Both the position numbers and the translations under genes were made by a program. DNA of 8,031 nt from Actinomycetota bacterium (lineage in GTDB: Bacteria; Actinomycetota; Actinomycetes; Actinomycetales; Microbacteriaceae): positions 1 to 8,031 of the forward strand of contig WLFX01000037.1 in the NCBI GenBank assembly GCA_009703545.1. The letters run 5' to 3'. Positions 1 to 6,179 of the stretch are shown one piece after another. Every line of letters begins with the position of its first letter. Position 1 is the first letter of the stretch. A model generated the notes under the pieces. The model saw nothing but the letters and a program-made list of their open reading frames with translations. It was not told the DNA's origin and did no database searches.

Positions 1-351
1 TCGCTCGATGGGCGCTTGTATCGAGGCAAGACGGGTGTTGCATGGCTTGCCTTGACTGCCCGTGTCCCCGTCGTACCGGTTGCATTGACCGGTACCGACA
101 AGATTCAACCGGTCGGCACCAAGGGTATCCGCTTCGCAAAATTGCGCATTGAATACGGCCAACCGATGAACCTCTCGAGTTACGGAGAGGCGTCGAGCGG
201 CAAAGCGCGACGCGACGCCACGGACGCCATCATGATCGAAATCCAGAAGATGTCGGGTCAGGAATTCGCCGGGATCTACAACGAGAAGCCCGCCACCACC
301 ATCAAGGCGAAGGTCAGGCGTCTGTTCCGGGGGCGGGCTCCACTGACGTAG
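1..351 (+). CDS. 1-acyl-sn-glycerol-3-phosphate acyltransferase (PlsC family), C-terminal part
   Basis: This is the last 116 codons of a gene whose start lies upstream of the window; the frame is open from base 1 to the TAG at 349-351. The visible protein begins SLDGRLYRGKTGVAWLA, which fits the region just after the EGTRS block of PlsC-type acyltransferases, with the conserved Gly-Lys-Thr-Gly stretch. It is followed by RVPVVPVALTGTDKI, which fits acyltransferase block IV (the V-P-V-V-P-V strand). The family acylates lysophosphatidic acid to phosphatidic acid at the inner face of the membrane. The HX4D catalytic block would lie upstream and cannot be seen, so activity and exact substrate are inferred. 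The C-terminus is basic (KAKVRRLFRGRAP). Its last 38 bases overlap the 3' end of the convergent thioredoxin gene. Confidence 0.85.
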   Translation, partial: SLDGRLYRGKTGVAWLALTARVPVVPVALTGTDKIQPVGTKGIRFAKLRIEYGQPMNLSSYGEASSGKARRDATDAIMIEIQKMSGQEFAGIYNEKPATTIKAKVRRLFRGRAPLT

Positions 352-709
352 CCGGTTCGGCAAGTTCTGCGCGAATGGCATTCATGTCCAGATTGCGAGC
401 CTGTGCGATGATGTCTTCGAGCGCCGATTCTGGCGCAGCGCCGGCCTGATTAAACAGCAAAATTCCGTCGCGGAACATCATGAGCGTCGGGATTGACTTG
501 ATTCCGGCCATCGCCGACAACTCCTGTTCCTGCTCGGTGTCGACCTTCGCAAACGTGATGTCGGGATGTTTGTCGCTGACGCGTTCATAGATTGGACCGA
601 ACTGCCTGCACGGTCCGCACCACTCCGCCCAAAAGTCGACAAGTACGAATGAATCATCCGCGACAATTGCAGCTTCGAAAGCGCTTTTGTCGAATTCCAC
701 GGTTGCCAT
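314..709 (-). CDS. thioredoxin with short C-terminal extension
   Basis: A 131-residue thioredoxin, a small cytosolic disulfide reductase normally reduced by thioredoxin reductase. The classical active site WAEWCGPC has its cysteines at residues 31 and 34. The buried Asp (D25 in VLVDFWAEW) and the cis-proline (P74 in SIPT) are present, as is the C-terminal glycine turn before the last helix. The fold ends near residue 105. The remaining ~25 residues (DMNAIRAEL then a Pro/Glu/Ala-rich tail) exceed the usual ~105-110 residue length. The ATG at 707-709 was chosen because AGGAAGAG lies four to six bases before it; an upstream in-frame alternative would add eight residues but lacks that spacing. 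It is 26 bp downstream of the kinase gene on the same strand, so it is probably the last gene of that operon. Its 3' end overlaps the plsC-like gene in the opposite orientation. Confidence 0.93.
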   Translation of the reverse strand: MATVEFDKSAFEAAIVADDSFVLVDFWAEWCGPCRQFGPIYERVSDKHPDITFAKVDTEQEQELSAMAGIKSIPTLMMFRDGILLFNQAGAAPESALEDIIAQARNLDMNAIRAELAEPATSVEPAPGTDA

Positions 710-713
710 TAAT

Positions 714-721
714 CTCTTCCT
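714..721 (-). promoter_or_regulatory. ribosome binding site of the thioredoxin gene
   Basis: On the minus strand this reads AGGAAGAG, followed by ATTA and the ATG at 709. It decides the thioredoxin start and shows the gene can be translated on its own within the operon mRNA. It lies in the 26-bp gap after the kinase stop codon. Confidence 0.7.
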
Positions 722-735
722 GTCGTGCCACAAGT

Positions 736-2508
736 CTAAATCGAGCGCGGTCTCGTCGTCATTTCACGCGCGGCGAGTACGGCCGACGCGGTGACGCGTT
801 TACCGTTTTTGAGGGACCACTCGACGGTCAATTCGTCGTAAAGTGCTACACCTAGGCCAGCGTGATAGCTGGTGGTCACGCGTGTCCCGTTGTTTGTGGC
901 GGTCACCGTCACGGTCTCGGGACTCGACCGCACTATCGTCATTGCGATTTCCGTTGCGTGCCCGTGGCGAATTGCGTTGGAGATCATTTCGAGCGAAACA
1001 ATCTGCAGCGCTCGGGAGAAATCGTCGTCTGCTAGCGAGGCGTCTTCAACCTCGGCGTCCACATCGAGGGTGACAGCGCACATCCCTGCCCAGAAATCCA
1101 CCAGTTGGCGGATTGCCCCCACAGCGTCGGCGGAATCTTCCGGCTCTGTCGTGACGACGTCCAACGCCGACGTCACCACATCGATTATTTGGTCGCGTTC
1201 GGTTAACGAAATCTTTCCCGACCCAGACCGAACGAGACGCGCCTCGGCATACACGCGAGACTGAACGGTTGAATGCAACGTGTGTGTCACGTGTCGTTGC
1301 CGCAACCACGCGCGCCGACGAGCCTCAGACAGTTGAATCAACATGTCAACGCGTGCGCCATCGAGACGGGCGAGTTCTGTACGGCTCGAATACGCACCGA
1401 GAACGATGAGTTGATACGAAAGGCCTAAAAGCGGCATCCCGATGCTACTCACGAGCCACGGTTGAAAATCAAGTCCGGCAGGAAACACCAGTGCCTGGTT
1501 GATGAGGTAAGGGGGAATCCAGGCCACGGCGTGAGTGACCGCAATCACCACCCCAGTGACCATGAACGGGAATTGTCGACTACCGGCAATCACGCCGAGG
1601 AGTCGAACGATTCCGTAGACGGACAATCCCGAAATCAGCGCGGCCACAAAACCGTTGGCGAGGGGAAGTATGTCGAGAAGTACGGTACCCGATCCCAGAA
1701 AAACACCGAGGCCAGAATATGTGGCGTTGATTTGATCCCGAATAGCGGGACGCGCGGGTAACGCTAAAGCAGTTATCGCGGCACCACGCTTTGCTGTGGA
1801 CGTCGACCCCGCCGTGGCCAGCATGTGGCTGAGTGGGCGGACAACGTCATTGGCGAACGCGTCGATTTTGTCGGCAAGCTTCAGTCGCGCACTTCTCCCG
1901 TTGTGTATGTCTTCAACAAGCGCAGAAATAGCTGGGCGCAGCGTTTCATCGACCTCTTCTCGTAATCGCTCGTTGCTCGTAATCACTTCGCCGAGGATAC
2001 GGTCGCGCGTTCTTTCGGTCGCCGAAATTTCGGCTCGTGTCGAGATGGATTTCTCCCGTGCTATCGCGACGCGACTGACAACGAGAGAAACAAGCGCCAG
2101 CACGGTTGGCAGGCTGAGAGCTCCGAGGAAAATGCGGGAAATGAGGTAGGAATGTGTTTCTAGTCCAGTGGTTCCCAAAACAGTCGACACAATTGTTCCG
2201 CGCAGAGCGCCCGCGACGAGCAGCGCACCGGCCACAATTGTTCTGGAGTGACGCCACTTGGCGGGGAGAACGATGCGGATGAGAAGGATGAGGCTGACTA
2301 CTACGGATACCGAAAACGCCGCAACGCCGAAGGCTACAGGAAGCGATTGCGCTGACAGGCGCCCCATTTCAGATGCCGTGGTGGGCAATACGGTGATTGC
2401 CGCGTAAGTAACGATTGTGGCGGTGCGAAATGGCCAACCTGTTCCGAAGATATCGACGAAGTCACGAGGCTGGGGAACGTATTCGTACTGGTCGGATTTA
2501 TCGACCAT
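736..2508 (-). CDS. multi-pass membrane sensor histidine kinase (LuxR-type two-component partner)
   Basis: A 590-residue membrane protein with an ATPase domain of histidine kinase type. Domains in order: about four hydrophobic segments (roughly 28-46, 56-80, 90-112, 125-148); a charged helical region (about 150-235, coiled-coil-like); a second block of about four segments (263-283, 285-307, 313-335, 350-372); a phospho-acceptor helix at 395-425 with LHSTVQSR, where H412 is the likely phosphorylated residue; and a HATPase domain at about 500-580. The N-box is E507...N511-A-I-R-H-G. The G1 box is weak (ATNNGT, 537-542, Asn where Asp is usual), and GLGVALYDELT (551-561) serves as the second glycine motif. 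The ATG at 2506-2508 lies inside the last codons of the response regulator gene (11-bp overlap), suggesting translational coupling, so the regulator is the cognate partner. In-frame non-ATG codons upstream were not used. The sensed signal is unknown. Confidence 0.85.
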   Translation of the reverse strand: MVDKSDQYEYVPQPRDFVDIFGTGWPFRTATIVTYAAITVLPTTASEMGRLSAQSLPVAFGVAAFSVSVVVSLILLIRIVLPAKWRHSRTIVAGALLVAGALRGTIVSTVLGTTGLETHSYLISRIFLGALSLPTVLALVSLVVSRVAIAREKSISTRAEISATERTRDRILGEVITSNERLREEVDETLRPAISALVEDIHNGRSARLKLADKIDAFANDVVRPLSHMLATAGSTSTAKRGAAITALALPARPAIRDQINATYSGLGVFLGSGTVLLDILPLANGFVAALISGLSVYGIVRLLGVIAGSRQFPFMVTGVVIAVTHAVAWIPPYLINQALVFPAGLDFQPWLVSSIGMPLLGLSYQLIVLGAYSSRTELARLDGARVDMLIQLSEARRRAWLRQRHVTHTLHSTVQSRVYAEARLVRSGSGKISLTERDQIIDVVTSALDVVTTEPEDSADAVGAIRQLVDFWAGMCAVTLDVDAEVEDASLADDDFSRALQIVSLEMISNAIRHGHATEIAMTIVRSSPETVTVTATNNGTRVTTSYHAGLGVALYDELTVEWSLKNGKRVTASAVLAAREMTTRPRSI

Positions 2509-3133
2509 TGAGTTGATCCCAATACAGTCGGGCCAGTTGAACACGAGCGCTAGGGCCGGGCGCAATATTGGCCGCAATCATCATCCGTGACAACAATCGC
2601 TCCACGGCACGGACGGTGGTTGCGCGGGAATTTGCGATTTCATCATTGGTGAGACCCTCCGAAACCAATTTGAGAACTCCGATCTGGGTGTTTGACAACG
2701 ATTGCGTGGCGGTTTCGGCAATCAACGGCCGAGAGCCCGACGTTCGAACATCGAGTGCCTCCGTGACCGCTGCGCGTAACGCTGTGGTCGAACTGATTTC
2801 CGTCTTGACGATGTACGAGGCGTCTTTGGGAATCGTGTTCCATCCATTGCCCGTGATGCGCGGATCGGCGAGGTTCGTGATGAAAACGACACCAATTGAC
2901 GGGTTGTCGGCGCGGGCGCGTTGAACGACGTCGATGCCCGTCGGCCCCATTCCAAGGTCAATATCGGCGATGACCAGCGCGGCGGATGTCGCTTTAACGG
3001 CCGTGATTGCCGCTAGCGCGTCCTGCGCCTGCGTGACCACCCATCCCTCGCCCTCCAAGATTTCAGCGATGATGCTGCAAATCAAGGGTTCGTCGTCGAC
3101 GACAACGGCGGATCTCACAGACGAACCGGTCAT
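2498..3133 (-). CDS. NarL/LuxR-type two-component response regulator
   Basis: A 211-residue DNA-binding response regulator. The receiver domain (about 7-128) has the acidic pair D13-D14 in VVVDDEP, the likely phospho-acceptor D57 in VIADIDLG, the switch Thr T86 in VFITN, and the conserved Lys K110 in YIVKTE. The C-terminal part (about 145-205) is a LuxR-type helix-turn-helix: LSNTQIGVLKLVSEGLTNDEIA, with a recognition helix that reads RAVERLLSR rather than the common TVKTH form. Phosphorylation by the adjacent kinase should change transcription of unknown target genes. The ATG at 3131-3133 was chosen because it starts one base after the upstream gene's TAA and has AAGAAG upstream; a TTG six codons earlier is less likely. 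The end overlaps the kinase start. Confidence 0.92.
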   Translation of the reverse strand: MTGSSVRSAVVVDDEPLICSIIAEILEGEGWVVTQAQDALAAITAVKATSAALVIADIDLGMGPTGIDVVQRARADNPSIGVVFITNLADPRITGNGWNTIPKDASYIVKTEISSTTALRAAVTEALDVRTSGSRPLIAETATQSLSNTQIGVLKLVSEGLTNDEIANSRATTVRAVERLLSRMMIAANIAPGPSARVQLARLYWDQLNGR

Positions 3134-3134
3134 G

Positions 3135-3938
3135 TTACTTCTTGCGCGCAACCGCGATCAACGAGGTGACGACTTGCTCTGCCGTTTGGGATGACGCGAG
3201 GGCCTGTGAGTTCACCCAGGACGCCGCGACGCCCGTGAGCGTGATTGTGACTGCTTTCGACGAGGAGGCGGTGATTGTCGGCGAGGCAGTGTCCTGTTTG
3301 TTCTGGCCGCGAACGATGAGTGTAGCGACGGGGAGCGCGATGGTGCACAGCGCATCGAGAATCAGAATCACGGCGAAGAATCGCCAGTACACATCTTGAA
3401 ATGACTGGGGAGGGAAATTTCCGTCGGTGAGGATTACGGGGATAACCAACATCGGGACGATTGCAATAAGAATCAGAGCGACCGAGAGCGACGATCGAAT
3501 CCAGCGAAGTGGCGCGGTTTGCAACAGCAACATGAGGTTGGCGTGGGCAAGCGACACCGCGGCGAGCCCCGAGATCGCGAACGTCTTCGTGATGTTCATA
3601 TAGATGCCACCGGGCTGATACGAATAGTCACCGAAGTCCCACCAAATCAGAACTGCTGCGGTGAGAAGAGCTAATGCGCTCATTCCGATTCCGATCCAGC
3701 CAACGGCTTTGACGTCTCGTTCGACGATGGCGAGGTGGCAGAGCGCGAGAACCGAGAAGGCCGCAACGGCGAGCGTCGTGAGCATGACCTTGCTTTGAGT
3801 CTCGCCGAGTTCGCCCGACACGATGGTGTAAATACCAATCAGTGCGGTGATGACGAGCGCGATAACGACGGTCCACACCGCGATTCGACGGATTCCCTTG
3901 ATGTTTCGGATTTCACCAATGTTCTGTTGTGTACTCAT
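3135..3938 (-). CDS. six-helix membrane protein of unknown function, first gene of the two-component cluster
   Basis: I do not recognise the family. The 267-residue product has a short charged N-terminus (RNIKGIRR) and about six hydrophobic helices at roughly 19-40, 51-71, 79-100, 118-140, 150-171 and 186-209. Positive residues in the intervening loops (ERDVK, RWIRSS) fit an inside N-terminus. The two larger outside loops are acidic and aromatic (DFGDYSYQPGG at 101-111; DGNFPPQSFQ at 172-181). A ~57-residue Ser/Thr/Ala-rich tail, predicted cytosolic, ends in ARKK. The stop is one base from the response regulator ATG, so the two are almost certainly translated from one mRNA. That makes it a candidate sensory accessory or a target of the two-component system. 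The ATG at 3936-3938 was chosen over a GTG two codons earlier. No good Shine-Dalgarno is visible, and a TAGTCT box just upstream raises a leaderless start. Confidence 0.8.
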   Translation of the reverse strand: MSTQQNIGEIRNIKGIRRIAVWTVVIALVITALIGIYTIVSGELGETQSKVMLTTLAVAAFSVLALCHLAIVERDVKAVGWIGIGMSALALLTAAVLIWWDFGDYSYQPGGIYMNITKTFAISGLAAVSLAHANLMLLLQTAPLRWIRSSLSVALILIAIVPMLVIPVILTDGNFPPQSFQDVYWRFFAVILILDALCTIALPVATLIVRGQNKQDTASPTITASSSKAVTITLTGVAASWVNSQALASSQTAEQVVTSLIAVARKK

Positions 3939-3990
3939 GGTCACAGACTACAAGCGCGCTCCACATAAATGGAGGTTCAGGGAAGCCGTG
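3939..3990 (-). promoter_or_regulatory. upstream region of the membrane protein-regulator-kinase operon
   Basis: This 52-bp gap holds, on the minus strand, TAGTCT (TANNNT, -10-like) six bases before the ATG at 3938, with no convincing -35 element. It also holds a small perfect dyad: CTCCA at 3959-3963 and TGGAG at 3970-3974 with a 6-base loop. The dyad has no following T-run and so does not look like a terminator. Either a leaderless promoter or read-through from the rhodanese gene could drive the operon. Confidence 0.3.
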
Positions 3991-4266
3991 CTACGAGACG
4001 ATGGGCAGACCGGTGACTGCTGCGGCGTCATTCACGCCGCCGGCGTTCGTCAGATCTTCGTAGCCCATGTCTCTCAGCGCGTCGATGGCGTGACTGGCCC
4101 GATTACCCGATCGGCAATAGATGATGTACGTGCCGGCCGAATCGAATTGGGCAATCTCGTCAAAGAATGTAGCGCCCTGCCAATCGATGTTCACCGCACC
4201 GTCGAGGTGGCCGGTGGCGAACTCTTCGGGCGTGCGGACATCAATGACGGCGGTGACGGAACTCAT
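3991..4266 (-). CDS. single-domain rhodanese-like sulfurtransferase
   Basis: A 91-residue rhodanese domain protein of the small, GlpE/PspE-like size, probably cytosolic since no signal peptide is visible. The N-terminal VIDVRTPEEFATGHLDGAVNI is the classical start of the fold (D-V-R and G-H-[LI]-x-G-A motifs). The active-site loop is YCRSGNRA with catalytic Cys51 in the CxxGxR pattern, so persulfide formation should be possible. Such proteins pass sulfane sulfur from thiosulfate, persulfides or polysulfides to thiols. The ATG at 4264-4266 is preceded by GAGAA at about eight bases; a TTG twelve codons upstream would add a non-conserved leader. It is divergent from the CoA-disulfide reductase-rhodanese gene across 86 bp, which supports a joint sulfur-handling role. 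Confidence 0.9.
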   Translation of the reverse strand: MSSVTAVIDVRTPEEFATGHLDGAVNIDWQGATFFDEIAQFDSAGTYIIYCRSGNRASHAIDALRDMGYEDLTNAGGVNDAAAVTGLPIVS

Positions 4267-4352
4267 GTCTACATTCTCGGGCGCACACCCGGTTACGCAC
4301 AACGCGTGGCGGTGGAAAATGGTTCACGGCACGTGCGTAAAGTGAATGAATC
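4267..4352. promoter_or_regulatory. divergent intergenic region between rhodanese and CoADR genes
   Basis: The two sulfur genes are read outward from these 86 bp, so promoters for both are expected here. On the plus strand TAAAGT (4338-4343) resembles a -10 box nine bases before the reductase ATG. No clear ribosome binding site lies between them, so a leaderless start is possible. Dyads that could be operators are the 8-bp palindrome GCACGTGC (4329-4336) and TTCAC (4323-4327) facing GTGAA (4342-4346). The two dyads do not share a centre. Assignment of any regulator is inference. Confidence 0.4.
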
Positions 4353-6014
4353 ATGAAAATAGTGATCGTAGGAGGCGTTGCGGGCGGGATGTCGGCTGCC
4401 ACGCGACTTCGGCGGCTAGACGAGCACGCCGACATCACTGTGTATGAGGCCGGTCCGGACGTGTCCTTTGCGAACTGTGGGTTGCCGTATTTCATCGGTG
4501 GGATCATTGGAAAGCGGGAAAGCCTGCTACTGCAGACTCCCGAAAGCCTTGCTATGCGGTTCAACCTTGACGTTCGGGTCAATTCACGCGTTACGTCAAT
4601 CGACCCTGATGCGCGCATGGTTGCCGTCCACAACACTGAGACCAACGAGACCTATACCGACTCGTATGATTCGCTCATCCTGTCGCCGGGCGCGGCACCC
4701 CGAAAGCTTGATATTCCGGGATGGGATCGCTCGTTGACGCTGCGAAGCGTTCCCGACGCCGACCGAATCGTCGCCGCAATCGGGGGCGCCCCCAAACACA
4801 TTGTCATCATCGGGGCAGGCTTTATCGGTGTCGAGGTCGCGGAAAACCTGCGACACCTGGGACATTCGGTGTCCATAGTCCAGTCCAGTCCGAGCGTCCT
4901 TTCCCCGTTCGACCCGGAAATGATTGAGCCGTTCCATGCGAACCTTGAACAGCACGGCATCCGAATCGTGGTCAACGCGACCGCGACCGAGATTACGGAA
5001 TACGCGGTTGATCTTTCCGATGGCACCCGACTTACCGCGGACGTCGTCATTTCGTCCGTCGGCGTCACTCCCGATCACGCGTTGGCTGTCGAGGCGGGGC
5101 TTCGCATCGGTGCTGCCGGCGGAATCTGGGTCGACAACCAGCAACGCACGAGTGATCCGAATATTTACGCGGTCGGTGATGCAGCGGAGAAGAAATCGGC
5201 GTTCACAGGGGATGAGCAAATGGTGTGGCTCGCCAACCTTGCGAACCGCCACGGTCGACTTGTCGCCGATGTTGTTGCGGGGCTCGACGTGACGGCTCGG
5301 CCCTCCGTCACAACGGGAATCATCGGGGCGTGTGGAATGGCCGCCGCCATTACTGGATTAAGCGAGAAGGCCGCCCGCCGAGAGGGCATCGATCACCAGG
5401 TCATTCATTTGCATCCGAGCTCGCACGCGGGTTATTACCCCGGCGCTAAAACGATGGCGCTCAAGGTGGTCTTTTCCCCAGCCACCGGCACGATTCTCGG
5501 TGCGCAGGCGGTCGGTAACGACGGCGTGGACAAGCGAATCGACGTCATCGCCACCGCAATTTACGGCGGGCTCACGGTGTCGGACCTCATGAACCTCGAG
5601 CTTGCTTATGCACCACAATTTGCATCGGCGAAAGATGCGATCAACCAAGCCGGTTACGTCGGCGACAACGTCGTGGACGGGCGCACCCCGACCGTCCAGT
5701 GGCACGAGCTCGATGACCGTCGTGCCGCGGGCGCCGTGCTCATCGATGTCAGAACGGCTGATGAGAATCACTCCGGCGCTATACCCGGATCAGTTTTGAT
5801 TCCCGTCGACGACTTGAGACACCGCCTCGACGAGATTCCGGCGAAGGACGTCATCGTCCACTGCAAGGTAGGCCAGCGCGGTCACACCGCAACCCAAATA
5901 CTTCGTTCCCACGGCATCACCGCGTCGAACCTCGATGGTGGCTACCTGACGTGGCGAGCGGGGACGGATTCGATCGAGCGAGCGAACTCCGTTTCACCAT
6001 TCACCAACAACTAA
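4353..6014 (+). CDS. CoA-disulfide/persulfide reductase with C-terminal rhodanese domain
   Basis: A 553-residue FAD/NAD(P)H-dependent reductase of the CoADR-RHD type, which reduces CoA disulfide and CoA persulfide or polysulfide sulfur. The N-terminal FAD-binding fold begins KIVIVGGVAGGMSAA. The single active-site cysteine is Cys42 in SFANCGLPY, typical of CoADR and unlike the two-Cys glutathione reductases. The NAD(P)H-binding fold carries IIGAGFIGVE (152-161), and YAVGDAAE (272-279) is the second FAD motif. The dimerisation domain includes HAGYYPGA (Tyr361/362) and LAYAPQFASAKD (Tyr419), matching conserved CoADR tyrosines. The rhodanese domain (about 446-540) has LIDVRT and HCKVGQRGH with catalytic Cys504. 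Length fits the fused CoADR-rhodanese family (about 550 residues). The start at 4353 is fixed by the Rossmann motif, although the ribosome binding site is weak. The Cys-rich gene follows after nine bases. Confidence 0.95.
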   Translation: MKIVIVGGVAGGMSAATRLRRLDEHADITVYEAGPDVSFANCGLPYFIGGIIGKRESLLLQTPESLAMRFNLDVRVNSRVTSIDPDARMVAVHNTETNETYTDSYDSLILSPGAAPRKLDIPGWDRSLTLRSVPDADRIVAAIGGAPKHIVIIGAGFIGVEVAENLRHLGHSVSIVQSSPSVLSPFDPEMIEPFHANLEQHGIRIVVNATATEITEYAVDLSDGTRLTADVVISSVGVTPDHALAVEAGLRIGAAGGIWVDNQQRTSDPNIYAVGDAAEKKSAFTGDEQMVWLANLANRHGRLVADVVAGLDVTARPSVTTGIIGACGMAAAITGLSEKAARREGIDHQVIHLHPSSHAGYYPGAKTMALKVVFSPATGTILGAQAVGNDGVDKRIDVIATAIYGGLTVSDLMNLELAYAPQFASAKDAINQAGYVGDNVVDGRTPTVQWHELDDRRAAGAVLIDVRTADENHSGAIPGSVLIPVDDLRHRLDEIPAKDVIVHCKVGQRGHTATQILRSHGITASNLDGGYLTWRAGTDSIERANSVSPFTNN

Positions 6015-6020
6015 GGAGAA
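6013..6020 (+). promoter_or_regulatory. strong ribosome binding site of the Cys-rich small gene
   Basis: AAGGAGAA lies three bases before the ATG at 6024 and overlaps the stop codon of the reductase gene. A near-consensus site at this distance is the main support that the 38-codon reading frame is a real gene translated with the reductase. Confidence 0.75.
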
Positions 6021-6023
6021 ATC

Positions 6024-6140
6024 ATGTGTAAGAAAGTGACATGCAACGACTGCGGTAAGCCCACGTGGGAAGGATGCGGACAGCACGTCGAAGAGGCGCT
6101 CGCCGACGTCGCGCTTGCCGACCGCTGCACGTGTAAATAA
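6024..6140 (+). CDS. 38-residue Cys-rich small protein, probably metal- or sulfur-binding
   Basis: This short frame starts nine bases after the reductase stop and ends with TAA at 6138-6140. The product begins MCKKVTCNDCGKPTWEGCGQ and ends LADRCTCK. It has six cysteines (2, 7, 10, 18, 35, 37) and one histidine (21), including a CxxC, a G-C-G and a terminal CxC, which suggests a small zinc site or a set of reactive thiols. I recall similar uncharacterised small proteins in actinobacteria and some fungi with the pattern TCxxCGKxTWxGCGxH; that is memory, not a search. No signal peptide or membrane segment is present, so it should be cytosolic. The strong ribosome binding site and the location in the reductase transcript suggest a role in sulfur transfer or thiol redox. 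The biochemical function is unknown. Confidence 0.82.
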   Translation: MCKKVTCNDCGKPTWEGCGQHVEEALADVALADRCTCK

Positions 6141-6179
6141 GCCACGCGTCAACAATTGGCGGTGAGGACGGTCAGGCGA

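Noticed and set aside
872..1264. Plus-strand open frame (130 codons) opposite the kinase ATPase domain
   Set aside because: The Ser/Thr/Arg-rich product looks like an antisense shadow, and the kinase frame has the N-box and glycine motifs.
1796..2149. Plus-strand open frame (117 codons) opposite the kinase helical region
   Set aside because: The composition is low complexity (Ser, Arg, Ala) and there is no ribosome binding site or domain.
3959..3974. CTCCA/TGGAG hairpin as a terminator of the rhodanese gene
   Set aside because: The stem has only five pairs and no T-run follows on the minus strand; it was kept only as a possible dyad.
4596..5252. Minus-strand open frame (218 codons) inside the CoADR gene
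   Set aside because: It lies opposite the FAD and NAD-binding domains, which are strongly supported by motifs, and it shows no domain of its own.
6141..6179. Possible bidirectional terminator between the Cys-rich gene and the exporter
   Set aside because: No GC-rich stem followed by a T-run was found on either strand in these 39 bases.
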